A stretch of 64,000 nucleotides of DNA from Methanobrevibacter boviskoreani JH1 (GCF_000320505.1 NZ_BAGX02000007.1:1-64000); one strand, 5' to 3'; counted from the stretch's first letter, positions 19,080-28,228 are shown. Made by a program: numbers and translations. Notes: a model not told the origin generated them from the sequence alone.

Positions 19080-19406
19080 ATGGATAGAAAATTTAAAAGA
19101 CAGGAATATGCTAGATATAAAAAACTTGGAGACAAATGGAGAAAACCTAGAGGAAGAACTAGTAAGATGAGAAGATATGAAGCAGGAAAACCAGATATGC
19201 CTGCTATAGGTTACGGATCTCCTAAAGCTTCTAGGAATTTACATCCTTCAGGTTATAAAGACGTTCTTGTTCATAACATGAAAGAATTAGAAAACTTAGA
19301 TCCGGCTACCGAAGCTGCTAGAATAAGTTCTTCTATTGGTAATCATAAAAAAGTCATGATGTTAGAAAAAGCATCAGAACTTGGTATTAAAGTTTTAAAT
19401 AAATAA
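19080..19406 (+). CDS. rpl32e: 50S ribosomal protein L32e (eL32)
   Basis: A 108-residue archaeal/eukaryotic eL32. Typical features are FKRQEYARYKKLGDKWRKPRGRTSKMRRYEAGK and MPAIGYGSPKASRNLHPSGYKDVLVHN. The frame stays open to a GTG at 19071, but that triplet is part of the ribosome binding site GGTGATTT, so the ATG at 19080 is the start. Confidence 0.95.
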   Translation: MDRKFKRQEYARYKKLGDKWRKPRGRTSKMRRYEAGKPDMPAIGYGSPKASRNLHPSGYKDVLVHNMKELENLDPATEAARISSSIGNHKKVMMLEKASELGIKVLNK

Positions 19407-19496
19407 TTATTATCTTTTATTATAAATTTTATTTTATTATAAAGGGGACTTAAATTAAGTATTTAAGTATTATTAATCGAATGGAGGTTTATTAAA

Positions 19497-19946
19497 ATGA
19501 ATCTTACTACTCAAAGAAGATTAGCTGCGGATATTCTCAAAGTAGGACTCAACCGTGTATGGATTGATCCAGAACAAATTGAAGAAGTATCAAGGGCTAT
19601 TACAAGAGACGGAGTTAGGCAGTTAATCGATCAAGGAGCTATAAAGGCTAAACCTCAAACTGGTATTAGTAGTTATAGATCTAAAAAAATTGCAGCCCAA
19701 AAGAAAAAAGGTAGACGAAAAGGAAAAGGTAGTGTTAAAGGAGCAAAATACGCTAGAACTCCTAAAAAACAAGCATGGATGTCTACAATCAGAGCTTTAA
19801 GAACTGATTTAAGAGATATGCGTGATTCTGGTGAAATCGATCCTACAACCTACAGAAAATTATACAAGATGGCTAAAGGTGGAGCATTTAGAAGTAAATC
19901 TTATATGAAAAACTATGCTCGTGACCATGACATGCTTAAAAACTAG
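19497..19946 (+). CDS. rpl19e: 50S ribosomal protein L19e (eL19)
   Basis: A 149-residue eL19, a helical protein that helps form an intersubunit bridge. The N terminus (LTTQRRLAADILKVGLNRVWIDPEQ) and the basic KKKGRRKGKGSVKGAKYARTPKK linker are diagnostic. A 90-base gap with GGGGACTTAAA (19444-19454) separates it from rpl32e, the largest break inside this run of ribosomal genes. TGGAGG precedes the ATG. Confidence 0.96.
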   Translation: MNLTTQRRLAADILKVGLNRVWIDPEQIEEVSRAITRDGVRQLIDQGAIKAKPQTGISSYRSKKIAAQKKKGRRKGKGSVKGAKYARTPKKQAWMSTIRALRTDLRDMRDSGEIDPTTYRKLYKMAKGGAFRSKSYMKNYARDHDMLKN

Positions 19947-19957
19947 GAGTGGATAGA

Positions 19958-20539
19958 ATGGCACATGGATCAAATTATAAAGTAGCATTTAGAAGAAGAA
20001 GAGAAGGAAAAACTGATTATGCAGCTAGATTTAGAATGGCAGATTTAAATAAATCAAGATTAGTTGTTAGAGTTTCAAATGCTAATGTTATTGTTCAAAT
20101 TATTAATATTCGTCCTGAGGGTGATGAAACCATTGTATCAGCACACAGTAAGGAACTAAGAAAATTAGGTTGGTTAGGAGGCTCTAGTAATACTAGTGCA
20201 GTATACTTAACTGGTTACTTATGTGGTAAAAAAGCATTAAATGCTGGTGTTGAAAACGCTATTTTAGATATTGGTTTAAGATCACCTATTAAAGGTTCAA
20301 AAATATTTGCAGGTCTTAAAGGTGCAGTTGATGCAGGTTTAGAAGTACCTTATGGTGAATCTGTTATTCCTCAAGAAGACCGTATTAATGGTCAATCCGT
20401 AGCGGACTATGCTGCTTCTTTAGATGAAGAAGAATTAAATAAACATTTCTCACAATATCTTGCAAGAGGTCTTCAACCTGTAGATTTACCTAATCATTTT
20501 GAAGAAATTAAAAATAAAATTGATGAGGCTGAGGTATAA
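19958..20539 (+). CDS. rpl18: 50S ribosomal protein L18 (uL18)
   Basis: A 193-residue archaeal/eukaryotic-type uL18 (L5e family), which binds 5S rRNA with uL5. The segments [20 protein letters not shown] and [15 protein letters not shown] are typical. I use the ATG at 19958 rather than the in-frame GTG at 19949, because AGGAGTG (19945-19951) is the ribosome binding site and [14 protein letters not shown] is the family's usual start. Confidence 0.95.
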   Translation: MAHGSNYKVAFRRRREGKTDYAARFRMADLNKSRLVVRVSNANVIVQIINIRPEGDETIVSAHSKELRKLGWLGGSSNTSAVYLTGYLCGKKALNAGVENAILDIGLRSPIKGSKIFAGLKGAVDAGLEVPYGESVIPQEDRINGQSVADYAASLDEEELNKHFSQYLARGLQPVDLPNHFEEIKNKIDEAEV

Positions 20540-20541
20540 CT

Positions 20542-21186
20542 ATGAGTTTTAATATGGAAGAATGGGAACCTAAAACTAATGTTGGTAAAATGGTTAAAGA
20601 CGGAACCATTACCGATATTGATGAAATTTTTGAAAAAGGTCTCTCAATAATGGAATTAGAAATCGTTGATGCTTTACTTCCTGATTTAGAAGAAGAAGTT
20701 ATGGATGTTAACTTAGTTCAAAGAATGCATAAATCTGGTAGAAAGGTTAACTTTAGAGTTATTGTTGCTGTAGGTAACAAAGATGGTTATGTTGGATTAG
20801 GACAAGGAAAATCTAGAGAAGTAGGTCCTGCAATCAGAAAAGCTGTTGATAATGCTAAATATAATATTATCAAAGTTAGAAGAGGCTGTGGAGATTGGGG
20901 TTGTGTTTGTGGAAGACAACACACAGTACCTTTCAAAGTTACTGGAAAGGCTAGTAGTGTAAACGTTACCCTCATGCCTGCTCCTGCAGGTGTAGGACTT
21001 GCTATTGGTGATGTAGGTAAAACTATCATGTCTTTAGCAGGTATTGAAGATGTATGGTCTCAAACTAGTGGTCAAACTCAAACTACTATTAACTTTGCTA
21101 ATGCAGTATTCGATGCATTAAAACAAGTATGTAAAGTTAAAGCTAGTAATAATGATCTCAAGGCTATGGGAGTTATTTCCAAATAA
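20542..21186 (+). CDS. rps5: 30S ribosomal protein S5 (uS5)
   Basis: A 214-residue archaeal uS5, which acts in decoding accuracy and mRNA unwinding at the entry site. The double-stranded-RNA-binding-like domain includes [36 protein letters not shown], and the second domain [26 protein letters not shown]. The cysteine-containing insert [13 protein letters not shown] between them is common in archaeal forms. It starts two bases after rpl18. Confidence 0.96.
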   Translation: MSFNMEEWEPKTNVGKMVKDGTITDIDEIFEKGLSIMELEIVDALLPDLEEEVMDVNLVQRMHKSGRKVNFRVIVAVGNKDGYVGLGQGKSREVGPAIRKAVDNAKYNIIKVRRGCGDWGCVCGRQHTVPFKVTGKASSVNVTLMPAPAGVGLAIGDVGKTIMSLAGIEDVWSQTSGQTQTTINFANAVFDALKQVCKVKASNNDLKAMGVISK

Positions 21187-21197
21187 ATGGTGATTTT

Positions 21198-21656
21198 ATG
21201 TTTTTAGTTATTAGAATTAGAGGAAGAACAGGTGTTAAAAAAGGTATCTCTGATACTTTGGATATGTTAAGACTCAATAGAATCAGCCATGCAGTTTTAA
21301 TTGATGAAACTGACAGTTACAAAGGTATGCTCCAAAAAGGTAAAGATTATATTACTTGGGGTGAAATCAATACTGAAACCTTAACTAAAATTATCTCTAA
21401 AAGAGGTAGATTAGTTGGAGATGTCCATGTAACTGACGAATACCTTAAGGAAAATACTGATTATAAATCTATTGAAGAATTAGCTAACGCTTTAATTAAG
21501 GGTGAAATTAAAGCTCAAGATGTTGGAATGAAACCAGTATTCCGTTTCCATCCTCCTAGAAAAGGATATAAATCTATCAGAAAACCTATTACTGAAGGTG
21601 GAGATTTAGGATACCGTGGTGAAGATATTAATGATCTTGCTATTAGGATGGCATAA
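21198..21656 (+). CDS. rpl30: 50S ribosomal protein L30 (uL30)
   Basis: A 152-residue archaeal/eukaryotic-type uL30 (L7e family), longer than the 60-residue bacterial form. The N terminus [35 protein letters not shown] holds the uL30 core; the archaeal extension ends with [23 protein letters not shown] precedes the ATG. Confidence 0.95.
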   Translation: MFLVIRIRGRTGVKKGISDTLDMLRLNRISHAVLIDETDSYKGMLQKGKDYITWGEINTETLTKIISKRGRLVGDVHVTDEYLKENTDYKSIEELANALIKGEIKAQDVGMKPVFRFHPPRKGYKSIRKPITEGGDLGYRGEDINDLAIRMA

Positions 21657-21668
21657 TTAGGTGATTAT

Positions 21669-22106
21669 ATGATTAGACAAAAACGTAAAATTACTAAACA
21701 ACGAGGTACCAGAACCAATGGTGGAGGAGTTGTTAAAAACCGAAGAGGTTATGGTAACCGCGGTGGAAGAGGTAATGCAGGTGCTGGTAAACAACATTGG
21801 ACCAGAACTGTTATTGAAAATAAAAACTACTTTGGTAAACATGGTTTTAAAAGACCTCAAAAAATGATTAAGAAAGTTCGTCCTGTTAACGTTAGTTATT
21901 TGGAAGAACAATCTGAAAGTTTATTAGAAAAAGGTTTAGCTACTAAAGAAGGAGATGCAATTGTAATTGATGTCACTGATTTAGGTTATGACAAGGTTTT
22001 AGCTAAAGGTGAAATTACCAAAAAGTTCATCATTAAATCTCCTAAATTCTCACAGTCAGCTAAATCTAAAATAGAAGAAGCTGGTGGAGAAGTAGTAGAA
22101 TTATAA
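21669..22106 (+). CDS. rpl15: 50S ribosomal protein L15 (uL15)
   Basis: A 145-residue archaeal uL15. The N-terminal half is basic and glycine-rich (GVVKNRRGYGNRGGRGNAGAGKQHW) and threads into 23S rRNA; the C-terminal half is the globular L18e/L15 domain ending IEEAGGEVVEL. It closes the ribosomal part of the operon and is followed by secY after 73 bases. Confidence 0.96.
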   Translation: MIRQKRKITKQRGTRTNGGGVVKNRRGYGNRGGRGNAGAGKQHWTRTVIENKNYFGKHGFKRPQKMIKKVRPVNVSYLEEQSESLLEKGLATKEGDAIVIDVTDLGYDKVLAKGEITKKFIIKSPKFSQSAKSKIEEAGGEVVEL

Positions 22107-22134
22107 TATTTTTATATTATTATTTTTTATTTTT

Positions 22135-22173
22135 CTTTAAATAATTGACAACCAATTATTCTATTTAAAGAGG
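22135..22173 (+). promoter_or_regulatory. hairpin next to the secY ribosome binding site
   Basis: AATAATTG (22140-22147) pairs perfectly with CAATTATT (22153-22160) around the loop ACAAC. An outer stem, CTTTA (22135-22139) with TAAAG (22166-22170), extends it past a five-base bulge. The outer stem overlaps the start of the secY ribosome binding site AAAGAGG (22167-22173), so folding could lower secY translation relative to the ribosomal genes. Confidence 0.45.
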
Positions 22174-22179
22174 TAAAGT

Positions 22180-23541
22180 ATGAGTAGTTTAGATGCATTA
22201 ACTCCAATTTTTAAATTTTTGCCTGAAGTTAAAGCGCCTATACATAGACAAGATTTTAGGGAAAAAGCAAAATGGACTATTGTCGTTTTGGTTTTGTATT
22301 ATGTACTTTCTTTAATACCATTATATGGTTTAAGCTCAGGTGCTGTAGATCAATTTGCTCAGTTAAGGGCAGTTATGGCAGGTAGTTTTGGTTCTATTCT
22401 TACTTTAGGTATTGGACCTATTATTACTGCTTCAATTGTACTTCAATTATTAGTAGGTGCAAAATTATTAAATCTAGATTTATCTACTCACCATGACAAA
22501 GCACTTTTCCAAAGTACACAGAAAATTTTAGCAATTATCTTTACAATTTTTGAGGCAGCTGTACTTGTATTTACTGGTAGCTTAACTCCAATAGATAATT
22601 CTTACTTAGGAGTTATATTTTTACAACTTTTAATTGGTGCTATCTTGATCTTATATCTTGATGAGGTAGTATCAAAATGGGGTTTTGGTAGTGGTATTGG
22701 TTTATTCATTGCAGCGGGAGTTGCTGAACAGATTATGGTCGGTACTTTTAACTTTATTCCTGAGGCAAGTGGTGCCCTTCCTGGTATTATTCCTGGTTTC
22801 ATACAAGGTTTAGTTACTGGTAGTCCTGATTTCTCAGTTTTAATACCATTGATTGCAACAATTGGTGTATTTTTAGTTGCAGTATATGGAGAAAGTATGA
22901 GGGTAGAAATACCTATATCCCAAGGTCAAGTTAGAGGACATGGAAGAGTTAGAGGTGCTGTTGGAAAATACCCTTTAAAATTTATCTATGCAAGTAATAT
23001 GCCGGTTATTTTAACTAGCGCTCTTTTAGTTAATGTTTCATTATTGGCTAGTATGTTCCAAAAGTTAGGATGGCCTATATTGGGTAAAGTTGAAGGAGGA
23101 AGAGCGGTTAGTGGAGCAGCATTATATTTATCAACTCCTAATCAATTAAGTTTGATTTATACTAATCCAATAAGAGTTATTATTTATGCGATTTTCTTCT
23201 TAGCTTGTTGTGTATTATTCTCATGGTTATGGGTTGAAATTAGTGGATTAAATGCTAAAGAAGTTTCTAAAAAATTATATCAATCAGGTATTCAAATCCC
23301 TGGTTTTAGAAGTAGTAAAAGACAATTATATAAAATTATGAAAAAATATATACCTGCTTTAACAGTTTTAGGTGGATTGTTTGTAGGTATACTTGCATTC
23401 GGTGCTGATCTTACAGGTGCTCTTGGTGGAGGTACTGGTGTATTGCTTACAGTTGGTATTGTATACAGACTTTATGAAGAGATTGCACAGGAACAACTTA
23501 TGGATATGCACCCAGCATTAAGAAAATTCTTAGGACAATAA
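22180..23541 (+). CDS. secY: preprotein translocase subunit SecY
   Basis: The 453-residue central pore protein of the Sec translocon, with about ten membrane helices. The N terminus (LPEVKAPIHRQDFREKAKWTIVVLVLYYVL) is the archaeal form, the plug region follows, and GHGRVRGAVGKYPLKFIYASNMPVIL is the conserved cytoplasmic loop that contacts the ribosome. It follows rpl15, as in most archaea, and precedes adkA. Confidence 0.96.
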   Translation: MSSLDALTPIFKFLPEVKAPIHRQDFREKAKWTIVVLVLYYVLSLIPLYGLSSGAVDQFAQLRAVMAGSFGSILTLGIGPIITASIVLQLLVGAKLLNLDLSTHHDKALFQSTQKILAIIFTIFEAAVLVFTGSLTPIDNSYLGVIFLQLLIGAILILYLDEVVSKWGFGSGIGLFIAAGVAEQIMVGTFNFIPEASGALPGIIPGFIQGLVTGSPDFSVLIPLIATIGVFLVAVYGESMRVEIPISQGQVRGHGRVRGAVGKYPLKFIYASNMPVILTSALLVNVSLLASMFQKLGWPILGKVEGGRAVSGAALYLSTPNQLSLIYTNPIRVIIYAIFFLACCVLFSWLWVEISGLNAKEVSKKLYQSGIQIPGFRSSKRQLYKIMKKYIPALTVLGGLFVGILAFGADLTGALGGGTGVLLTVGIVYRLYEEIAQEQLMDMHPALRKFLGQ

Positions 23542-23564
23542 AAAAATAAATTGAGGCTAAAAAA

Positions 23565-24122
23565 ATGACATTAGTAGTTTTAACTGGTATTCCAGGTTCT
23601 GGAAGTACTACAATACTTAATAAAACATTAGAAAAAGTCGATTATCTTCATTTAAATTATGGGGATGTCATGACTCAAATTGCTCTTGATGAAGGTATTG
23701 TTGAAAATAGGGATCAGTTAAGAAAATTATCTCCTGATACTCAGAAGGAAATTCAAAAACTTGCTGCTGCAAAAATTAGTGAACAAGCTCAGGACGGAAA
23801 TGTTATAGTAGATACCCATTGTACTATAAGTACTCCTAAAGGTTTTTTACCTGGACTTCCAAAATGGGTTCTTGAAGAATTGAATCCTGATTTATTCATT
23901 TTAATTGAAGCAGATCCTGATGAAATCATTTATAGGAGATTAAATGATGATAGTAGGGAAAGAGATATTGAAAAAGCTAAAGATATTCAATTACATCAAG
24001 AAATGAATAGGGCAGCTTCTATGGCTTATGCTACTTTGACTGGAGCTACCGTTAAAATAATTAAAAATCATGATAATCATTTACCTTCCACTATTAATAA
24101 GATGGTAAATCTTTTAGAATAA
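23565..24122 (+). CDS. adkA: adenylate kinase, archaeal type
   Basis: A 185-residue archaeal adenylate kinase that converts AMP and ATP to two ADP. The P-loop GIPGSGSTT is at 8-16, and there is no bacterial-type lid insertion. The archaeal AdkA family is usually linked to secY, as here (23 bases downstream). Confidence 0.93.
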   Translation: MTLVVLTGIPGSGSTTILNKTLEKVDYLHLNYGDVMTQIALDEGIVENRDQLRKLSPDTQKEIQKLAAAKISEQAQDGNVIVDTHCTISTPKGFLPGLPKWVLEELNPDLFILIEADPDEIIYRRLNDDSRERDIEKAKDIQLHQEMNRAASMAYATLTGATVKIIKNHDNHLPSTINKMVNLLE

Positions 24123-24161
24123 ATTTAAATATCTCATGATTTAATTTTAAAGAGGAATATT

Positions 24162-24743
24162 ATGGCAGATATTATAATATCTTTTTTAAATTATATTTTT
24201 AATCCCCTTTTATCATTGGATCCAACTCCTAATAATCCAATTTTAACTGTGTTTGTTATATCTTTCATTGTTTCACTCATTACAACTGTTGCTAATAAAT
24301 ATTTAGTTAATCAGGATGAAATGAATAAGACTCAAAAAGAAATGAGAGAGTTCCAGGAAAGAGTTAAAGAAGTTCAAAAAAGTGGAGATCAAAAAGCAAT
24401 GGCAAAGCTTCAAGCTGAACAAGTGGAAATGATGCAAAAACAAAGTAAAATGATGACCGAGCAGTTTAAACCTATGATTGCTACTATGGTTCCTATCCTT
24501 TTAGTATTTTGGTGGATGAGTGCATCAACTATTAAAAATACTGTAGTTATCTTACCTCCTCTTGTTTATTATTGTTCATTAACTCCAATCTGGCATACTA
24601 TTGGACCATTAATTCCAGGTTATGGTGCAGCTAATCCACATGCACTTCCATGGTCAATTGGTTGGTTATTATGGTACTTCCTTTGTACTTTATTAATGTC
24701 TCAAGTTATTAGGAAATTTATGGGATTCGAACAAGGTTTCTAA
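24162..24743 (+). CDS. DUF106 family membrane protein (EMC3/YidC-like insertase)
   Basis: A 193-residue protein with three hydrophobic segments (about 22-42, 102-125 and 160-183) and a charged coiled-coil hairpin at 48-95 (MREFQERVKEVQKSGDQKAMAKLQAEQVEMMQKQ). This is the archaeal DUF106 family, homologous to eukaryotic EMC3/TMCO1 and distantly to YidC, thought to insert membrane proteins. Its place directly after secY and adkA fits that role. AAGAGGAAT precedes the ATG. Confidence 0.85.
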   Translation: MADIIISFLNYIFNPLLSLDPTPNNPILTVFVISFIVSLITTVANKYLVNQDEMNKTQKEMREFQERVKEVQKSGDQKAMAKLQAEQVEMMQKQSKMMTEQFKPMIATMVPILLVFWWMSASTIKNTVVILPPLVYYCSLTPIWHTIGPLIPGYGAANPHALPWSIGWLLWYFLCTLLMSQVIRKFMGFEQGF

Positions 24744-24755
24744 TCCTAAAATCAA

Positions 24756-24850
24756 TTTATTATTATGATATAATAATAAATGGGGACCTTAAAACATTAA
24801 ATAATATTTTTTAAATATTATTTTTATTTAATTTTTTTTAAAAAATTATT
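24756..24850 (+). terminator. two hairpins ending the ribosomal/secY operon
   Basis: TTTATTATTA / TAATAATAAA (24756-24765 and 24771-24780, 5-base loop) is followed by TGGGGACCTT and then AATAATATTT / AAATATTATT (24800-24809 and 24813-24822, 3-base loop), and then by long T runs. This is the end of the long operon. The following TATA-like sequence (about 24879-24893) probably starts the rpl34e transcript. Confidence 0.6.
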
Positions 24851-25012
24851 TTTTTTAAGGTAAATACTTCTAAAAAACTCATATTTATAAATAACGAAAA
24901 ACAATATATAATTAATTAATAATTTTTATAATCTAAATTTGAATTTAGATAAATTATTTTAATTATTTTATTAGAATTTATGAATTACAAATCAAATTAA
25001 TTAGGTGATATA

Positions 25013-25279
25013 ATGCCTGCAAATAGGTTTAGATCTCGTTCATACAAAAGAATGAATAAAAGAACTCCTGGTGGAGAAAATGTATTAAGATACAAAAAGA
25101 AACGACCTAGTAAACATGTATGTGCTGAATGTGGTGCACCTCTTCATGCTGTTCCTAATGGTCGTCCTTATGAAATAAATAAATTATCCAAATCACAAAA
25201 AAGACCTAATCGTCCATATGGTGGATATTTATGTCCTAAATGTGCTCGTAAACATTTTAAAAATGAGGCTAGAAAATAA
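25013..25279 (+). CDS. rpl34e: 50S ribosomal protein L34e (eL34)
   Basis: An 88-residue archaeal eL34 with two CxxC pairs (CAECGAPL and CPKCARK) forming a zinc site. The N terminus is basic ([28 protein letters not shown]). GGTGATATA precedes the ATG, and its last base is the first base of the cmk start codon (TAATG), so the genes are coupled. Confidence 0.94.
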   Translation: MPANRFRSRSYKRMNKRTPGGENVLRYKKKRPSKHVCAECGAPLHAVPNGRPYEINKLSKSQKRPNRPYGGYLCPKCARKHFKNEARK

Positions 25280-25797
25280 TGATAATTACAATCGGTGGTC
25301 CTGCTGGTAGTGGAACTACTACTGCAGCAAAGGTATTATCTGAAAATTTAAACATTCCTTATCTATCTACAGGTTCCATATTTAGGGATATGGCAAAGGA
25401 GAAAGGGATGAGTGTGCTGGAATTCAGTAAATTTGCTGAAAATAATACTGACATCGATAAAGAAATTGATAGAAGACAAGCTGAACTTGCTTATGAAGCT
25501 GGAGACATTGTTGTTGAAGGTAGATTATCAGCTTACTTTATTGAGGCGGATCTTAAAATTTGGTTAACGGCCCCATTAGATGTACGTGCTAAAAGGGTTC
25601 ATGATAGAGAAAATAAATCAATCGAACAAGCGGTACACGAAATTAAAATACGAGAAGAAAGTGAAGCTTCAAGATATAAGGAAATACATAACATAGATCT
25701 TTATGATTATAATATTTATGATGTAGTTATTAATTCAGATTCATTTAATCCTGAAAGTATTTCCCAAATTATTACAGATATATTAAAGGTGATATAA
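25279..25797 (+). CDS. cmk: cytidylate kinase
   Basis: A 172-residue archaeal CMP kinase, shorter than the bacterial enzyme. The P-loop is GGPAGSGTTTAAK (6-18), followed by STGSIFRDMAKEKG and the arginine-rich LIDIREREE-like region (IKIREESEASRYKEI). It provides CDP from CMP. It overlaps rpl34e by one base and rpl14e by one base. Confidence 0.92.
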   Translation: MIITIGGPAGSGTTTAAKVLSENLNIPYLSTGSIFRDMAKEKGMSVLEFSKFAENNTDIDKEIDRRQAELAYEAGDIVVEGRLSAYFIEADLKIWLTAPLDVRAKRVHDRENKSIEQAVHEIKIREESEASRYKEIHNIDLYDYNIYDVVINSDSFNPESISQIITDILKVI

Positions 25798-26018
25798 TGG
25801 CATCAATAGAAGTAGGTAGAGTATGTGTAAAAACCGCTGGTAGAGAAGCTGGCGAAAAATGTGTAATTGTGGATGTTATTGATGAAAACTTCGTAGAAGT
25901 AGTTGGTGGAAATGTCAAAAATAGACGTTGTAACATTAGCCACTTAGAACCAACTGCAGATACTGTTGAAGTTTCTGATGATGTTGAAGCAGTTAAAAAA
26001 GCTTTAGAATCTTTATAG
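25797..26018 (+). CDS. rpl14e: 50S ribosomal protein L14e (eL14)
   Basis: A 73-residue archaeal eL14 with a KOW-type SH3 barrel: VGRVCVKTAGREAGEKCVIVDVIDENFVEVVGG. It is the last gene of the rpl34e-cmk-rpl14e operon. In relatives cbf5 follows directly; here about 2.2 kb of accessory sequence intervenes. Confidence 0.94.
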   Translation: MASIEVGRVCVKTAGREAGEKCVIVDVIDENFVEVVGGNVKNRRCNISHLEPTADTVEVSDDVEAVKKALESL

Positions 26019-26036
26019 AACAATTTTATAATTGTT
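26019..26036 (+). terminator. hairpin just after rpl14e
   Basis: AACAATT / AATTGTT (26019-26025 and 26030-26036) with a 4-base loop starts at the first base after the stop codon and is followed by TTATAAATT and then a T-rich region. It probably ends the rpl34e-cmk-rpl14e transcript. Confidence 0.45.
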
Positions 26037-26176
26037 TTATAAATTCTATTAATTTACATTTTTTATGTTTGAAAATTTTTTAATTAATTGATTTCACTAT
26101 TTTTTTTAGACTTATGTCTTTCTTGATTTTTTCCCGATTTGTCTTTTAAGATACTTTAGATTGTATTTTTATATTC

Positions 26177-26408
26177 CTATTTTATGATTTTTTTAAGAAT
26201 TTAGGTTTTGTTTTTCTTAAACCTTCGGCGTCTATTTTATTTTTAATTAATTTTTTACAATATTATAGAGAGTTGTATTTTTTATAACTATTTTATGATT
26301 TTTTTAAGAATTTAGGTTTTGTTTTTCTTAAACCTTCGGTGTCTATTTTATTTTTAATTAATTTTTTACAATATTATAGAGAGTTGTATTTTTTATAACT
26401 ATTTTATA
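26177..26408. repeat. 111-bp tandem repeat, two copies
   Basis: A unit starting CTATTTTATGATTTTTTTAA occurs at 26177 and at 26288. The copies differ visibly at one base (CTTCGGCG versus CTTCGGTG). Each copy contains AGGTTT and AAACCT, which could pair around 10 bases, followed by TTCGG. The repeat fills much of the 494-base gap between rpl14e and the HIRAN gene. No ORF is seen. Confidence 0.85.
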
Positions 26409-26512
26409 AATTAATGAAAATATTTTATTATTTTTGGTATTTTACTAAATAAAAAGATTTATATATTTATTATTTCTAATCCTTATTTAATAGAATATTT
26501 AGGGGGTTTATT

Positions 26513-26863
26513 ATGGATGATGAAATTTATTTTACACTGACTGCTTTAAACATGTTTCATGGTGTAAAACCTTTCAGAATAGGTTCTATTGTTAAACTTG
26601 TAAAAGATTATGAGAATACCTATGATTTGGAAGCAATTAGGGCTGAACTAAGATATGCAGGTCCTTCAGCATATGTTGCAAATAGTGTGAAGACGGTTGT
26701 TAAAGGAACGATGAGTTCTGGAAGACTTTATGATAAGATTTTGGAAGAGGATTATGGTGTTGTAAAATTCATTTTCGATAATGTAGTAATTTGTAAGTTA
26801 TTAACTAGTGAGGAGTTAGACGCTGAGAAATCTAATCCCGAAAGTGATGTGAATTTTATTTAA
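26513..26863 (+). CDS. HIRAN-domain protein
   Basis: The 116-residue protein matches a stand-alone HIRAN domain. The segment LVKDYENTYDLEAIRAELRY (30-49) with YVANSVKTVVKGTMSSGRLYDKI (54-76) is the pattern of small HIRAN proteins. In larger enzymes HIRAN binds 3' ends of single-stranded DNA at stalled forks; the role of the single-domain form is not known. AGGGGG lies before the ATG. It is followed 38 bases later by the ARPP-1-like gene and lies in an insert within the ribosomal block. Confidence 0.7.
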   Translation: MDDEIYFTLTALNMFHGVKPFRIGSIVKLVKDYENTYDLEAIRAELRYAGPSAYVANSVKTVVKGTMSSGRLYDKILEEDYGVVKFIFDNVVICKLLTSEELDAEKSNPESDVNFI

Positions 26864-26901
26864 TCTAAATTTGTTAAATTTTAATTATAGGGGGAAATTA
26901 A

Positions 26902-27840
26902 ATGGATAAGACTTTAAATGATTATTTTAGTAATCTCTCATATTTGGATGTTCAATCTTTTAAAAATATTTCAATAATCGGTGTTAAAACAGTTACATCT
27001 AATGATAAAATCGTTGATTTATTACCATTAAAGAAGGGTTTGGATTTGGGCCTTGTTACAATTTCAGAATGTGAGGACGGTCCTAGTGTCAATAGGGTAT
27101 CTGTTAAAAATAATGCCGTAACTCCATTACTTATTCTTGATGGTGAGGAGTTAATGGGGGCTAAGCAGAATAGAATTGCAAACAATACTTATATTATACC
27201 TGCAAAGACTAGGATGGATATAGGGGTTTCATGTACTGAGGAAGGTAGGTGGAGTTCTTCTTTCAGTGACTTTAAATATTCCGACCATTTCGCATCTTCA
27301 TCAGTTAGAAGGGCTAAGTCTGAAGAGATTTATAAGTCCCTTAATAGGGATGGAACAAGATCTCCTAATCAATCTAGAGTTTGGAGCGAGATCAATGACG
27401 AAATCTATTCCCTTGATGTTGAATCAGATACATCAGCACTAAGGGATATGTATACTATAAATAAAAATAGGTTTGAGGAGTATCAGAGTCACTTTCCTAT
27501 TCAGGAAAATCAGACGGGTTCTATTATTTTCATCAATGGTAAACTGGTAGGTGTTGAATTGTTCCATGATAGCAATTTATATAAAAATTATCATGATAAG
27601 ATAGTAGAAAGTTATATACCTAATGCCATAAAGTCTGGGGGTGAAACTTTAGCCAAAGTAGATTATGATGTTTTATTAAAAGATTTTATTGATAATATCT
27701 TGGATTCAAATCCTGAGTCATTTGATATTCATGGTTTAAATGATGAGTATAGAATTGATGATGAAAACATTACTGGCTCTATTACTCTTTTGGATGATGA
27801 TATAATCAGCTCATCCTTATTTAAAAAAGTAGAGTCTTGA
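26902..27840 (+). CDS. ARPP-1 domain-containing protein
   Basis: A 312-residue soluble protein. The motif LDGEELMGAKQNRIANNT (79-96) followed by IPAKTRMDIGVSCTEEGRW (99-117) is that of the ARPP-1 family, found in bacteria and some archaea with no established function. No membrane segment or signal peptide is seen. AGGGGGAAA precedes the ATG. With the HIRAN gene 38 bases upstream it may form an operon; this is inferred from spacing alone. Confidence 0.68.
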   Translation: MDKTLNDYFSNLSYLDVQSFKNISIIGVKTVTSNDKIVDLLPLKKGLDLGLVTISECEDGPSVNRVSVKNNAVTPLLILDGEELMGAKQNRIANNTYIIPAKTRMDIGVSCTEEGRWSSSFSDFKYSDHFASSSVRRAKSEEIYKSLNRDGTRSPNQSRVWSEINDEIYSLDVESDTSALRDMYTINKNRFEEYQSHFPIQENQTGSIIFINGKLVGVELFHDSNLYKNYHDKIVESYIPNAIKSGGETLAKVDYDVLLKDFIDNILDSNPESFDIHGLNDEYRIDDENITGSITLLDDDIISSSLFKKVES

Positions 27841-28228
27841 TTTTTGATTTTTTAATAATACTTTTTAAAAATTATTTTATTTTTTTTTTAAAATTATTTT
27901 TTTTTAGTGATTTTCATTTTTTTAAAGTATTGTATTATTTTTTATGGGTATCCGGGAATTATTTTTTAATTTTTTTTTAAAGTCTAGAAATCTTTTTATA
28001 AATAGAATAATAAAGTATTTTTACTTATGGATTTAGGTATAAATTAATATTTATTTTAATAAATTCTATTTTTTTATAGTTAACATATGTATAATCATAA
28101 TTACTATAAGTATATTTGTAAAATAAGCTTTATTATTTAAAATATTCTTTAATTATATTTAAGAATTTATAAAATATTTTAATTTAATTTATTATTTAAT
28201 TTATTTAATTAATTATTCAGTGGGAATT
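27841..28228. other. intergenic region before cbf5
   Basis: 388 bases without a gene. It begins with T-rich tail sequence. A TATA-like box TTTTTATAAA lies at 27994-28003, more than 220 bases before the cbf5 start, and plain AT-rich sequence follows. No other structure is seen. Confidence 0.4.
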
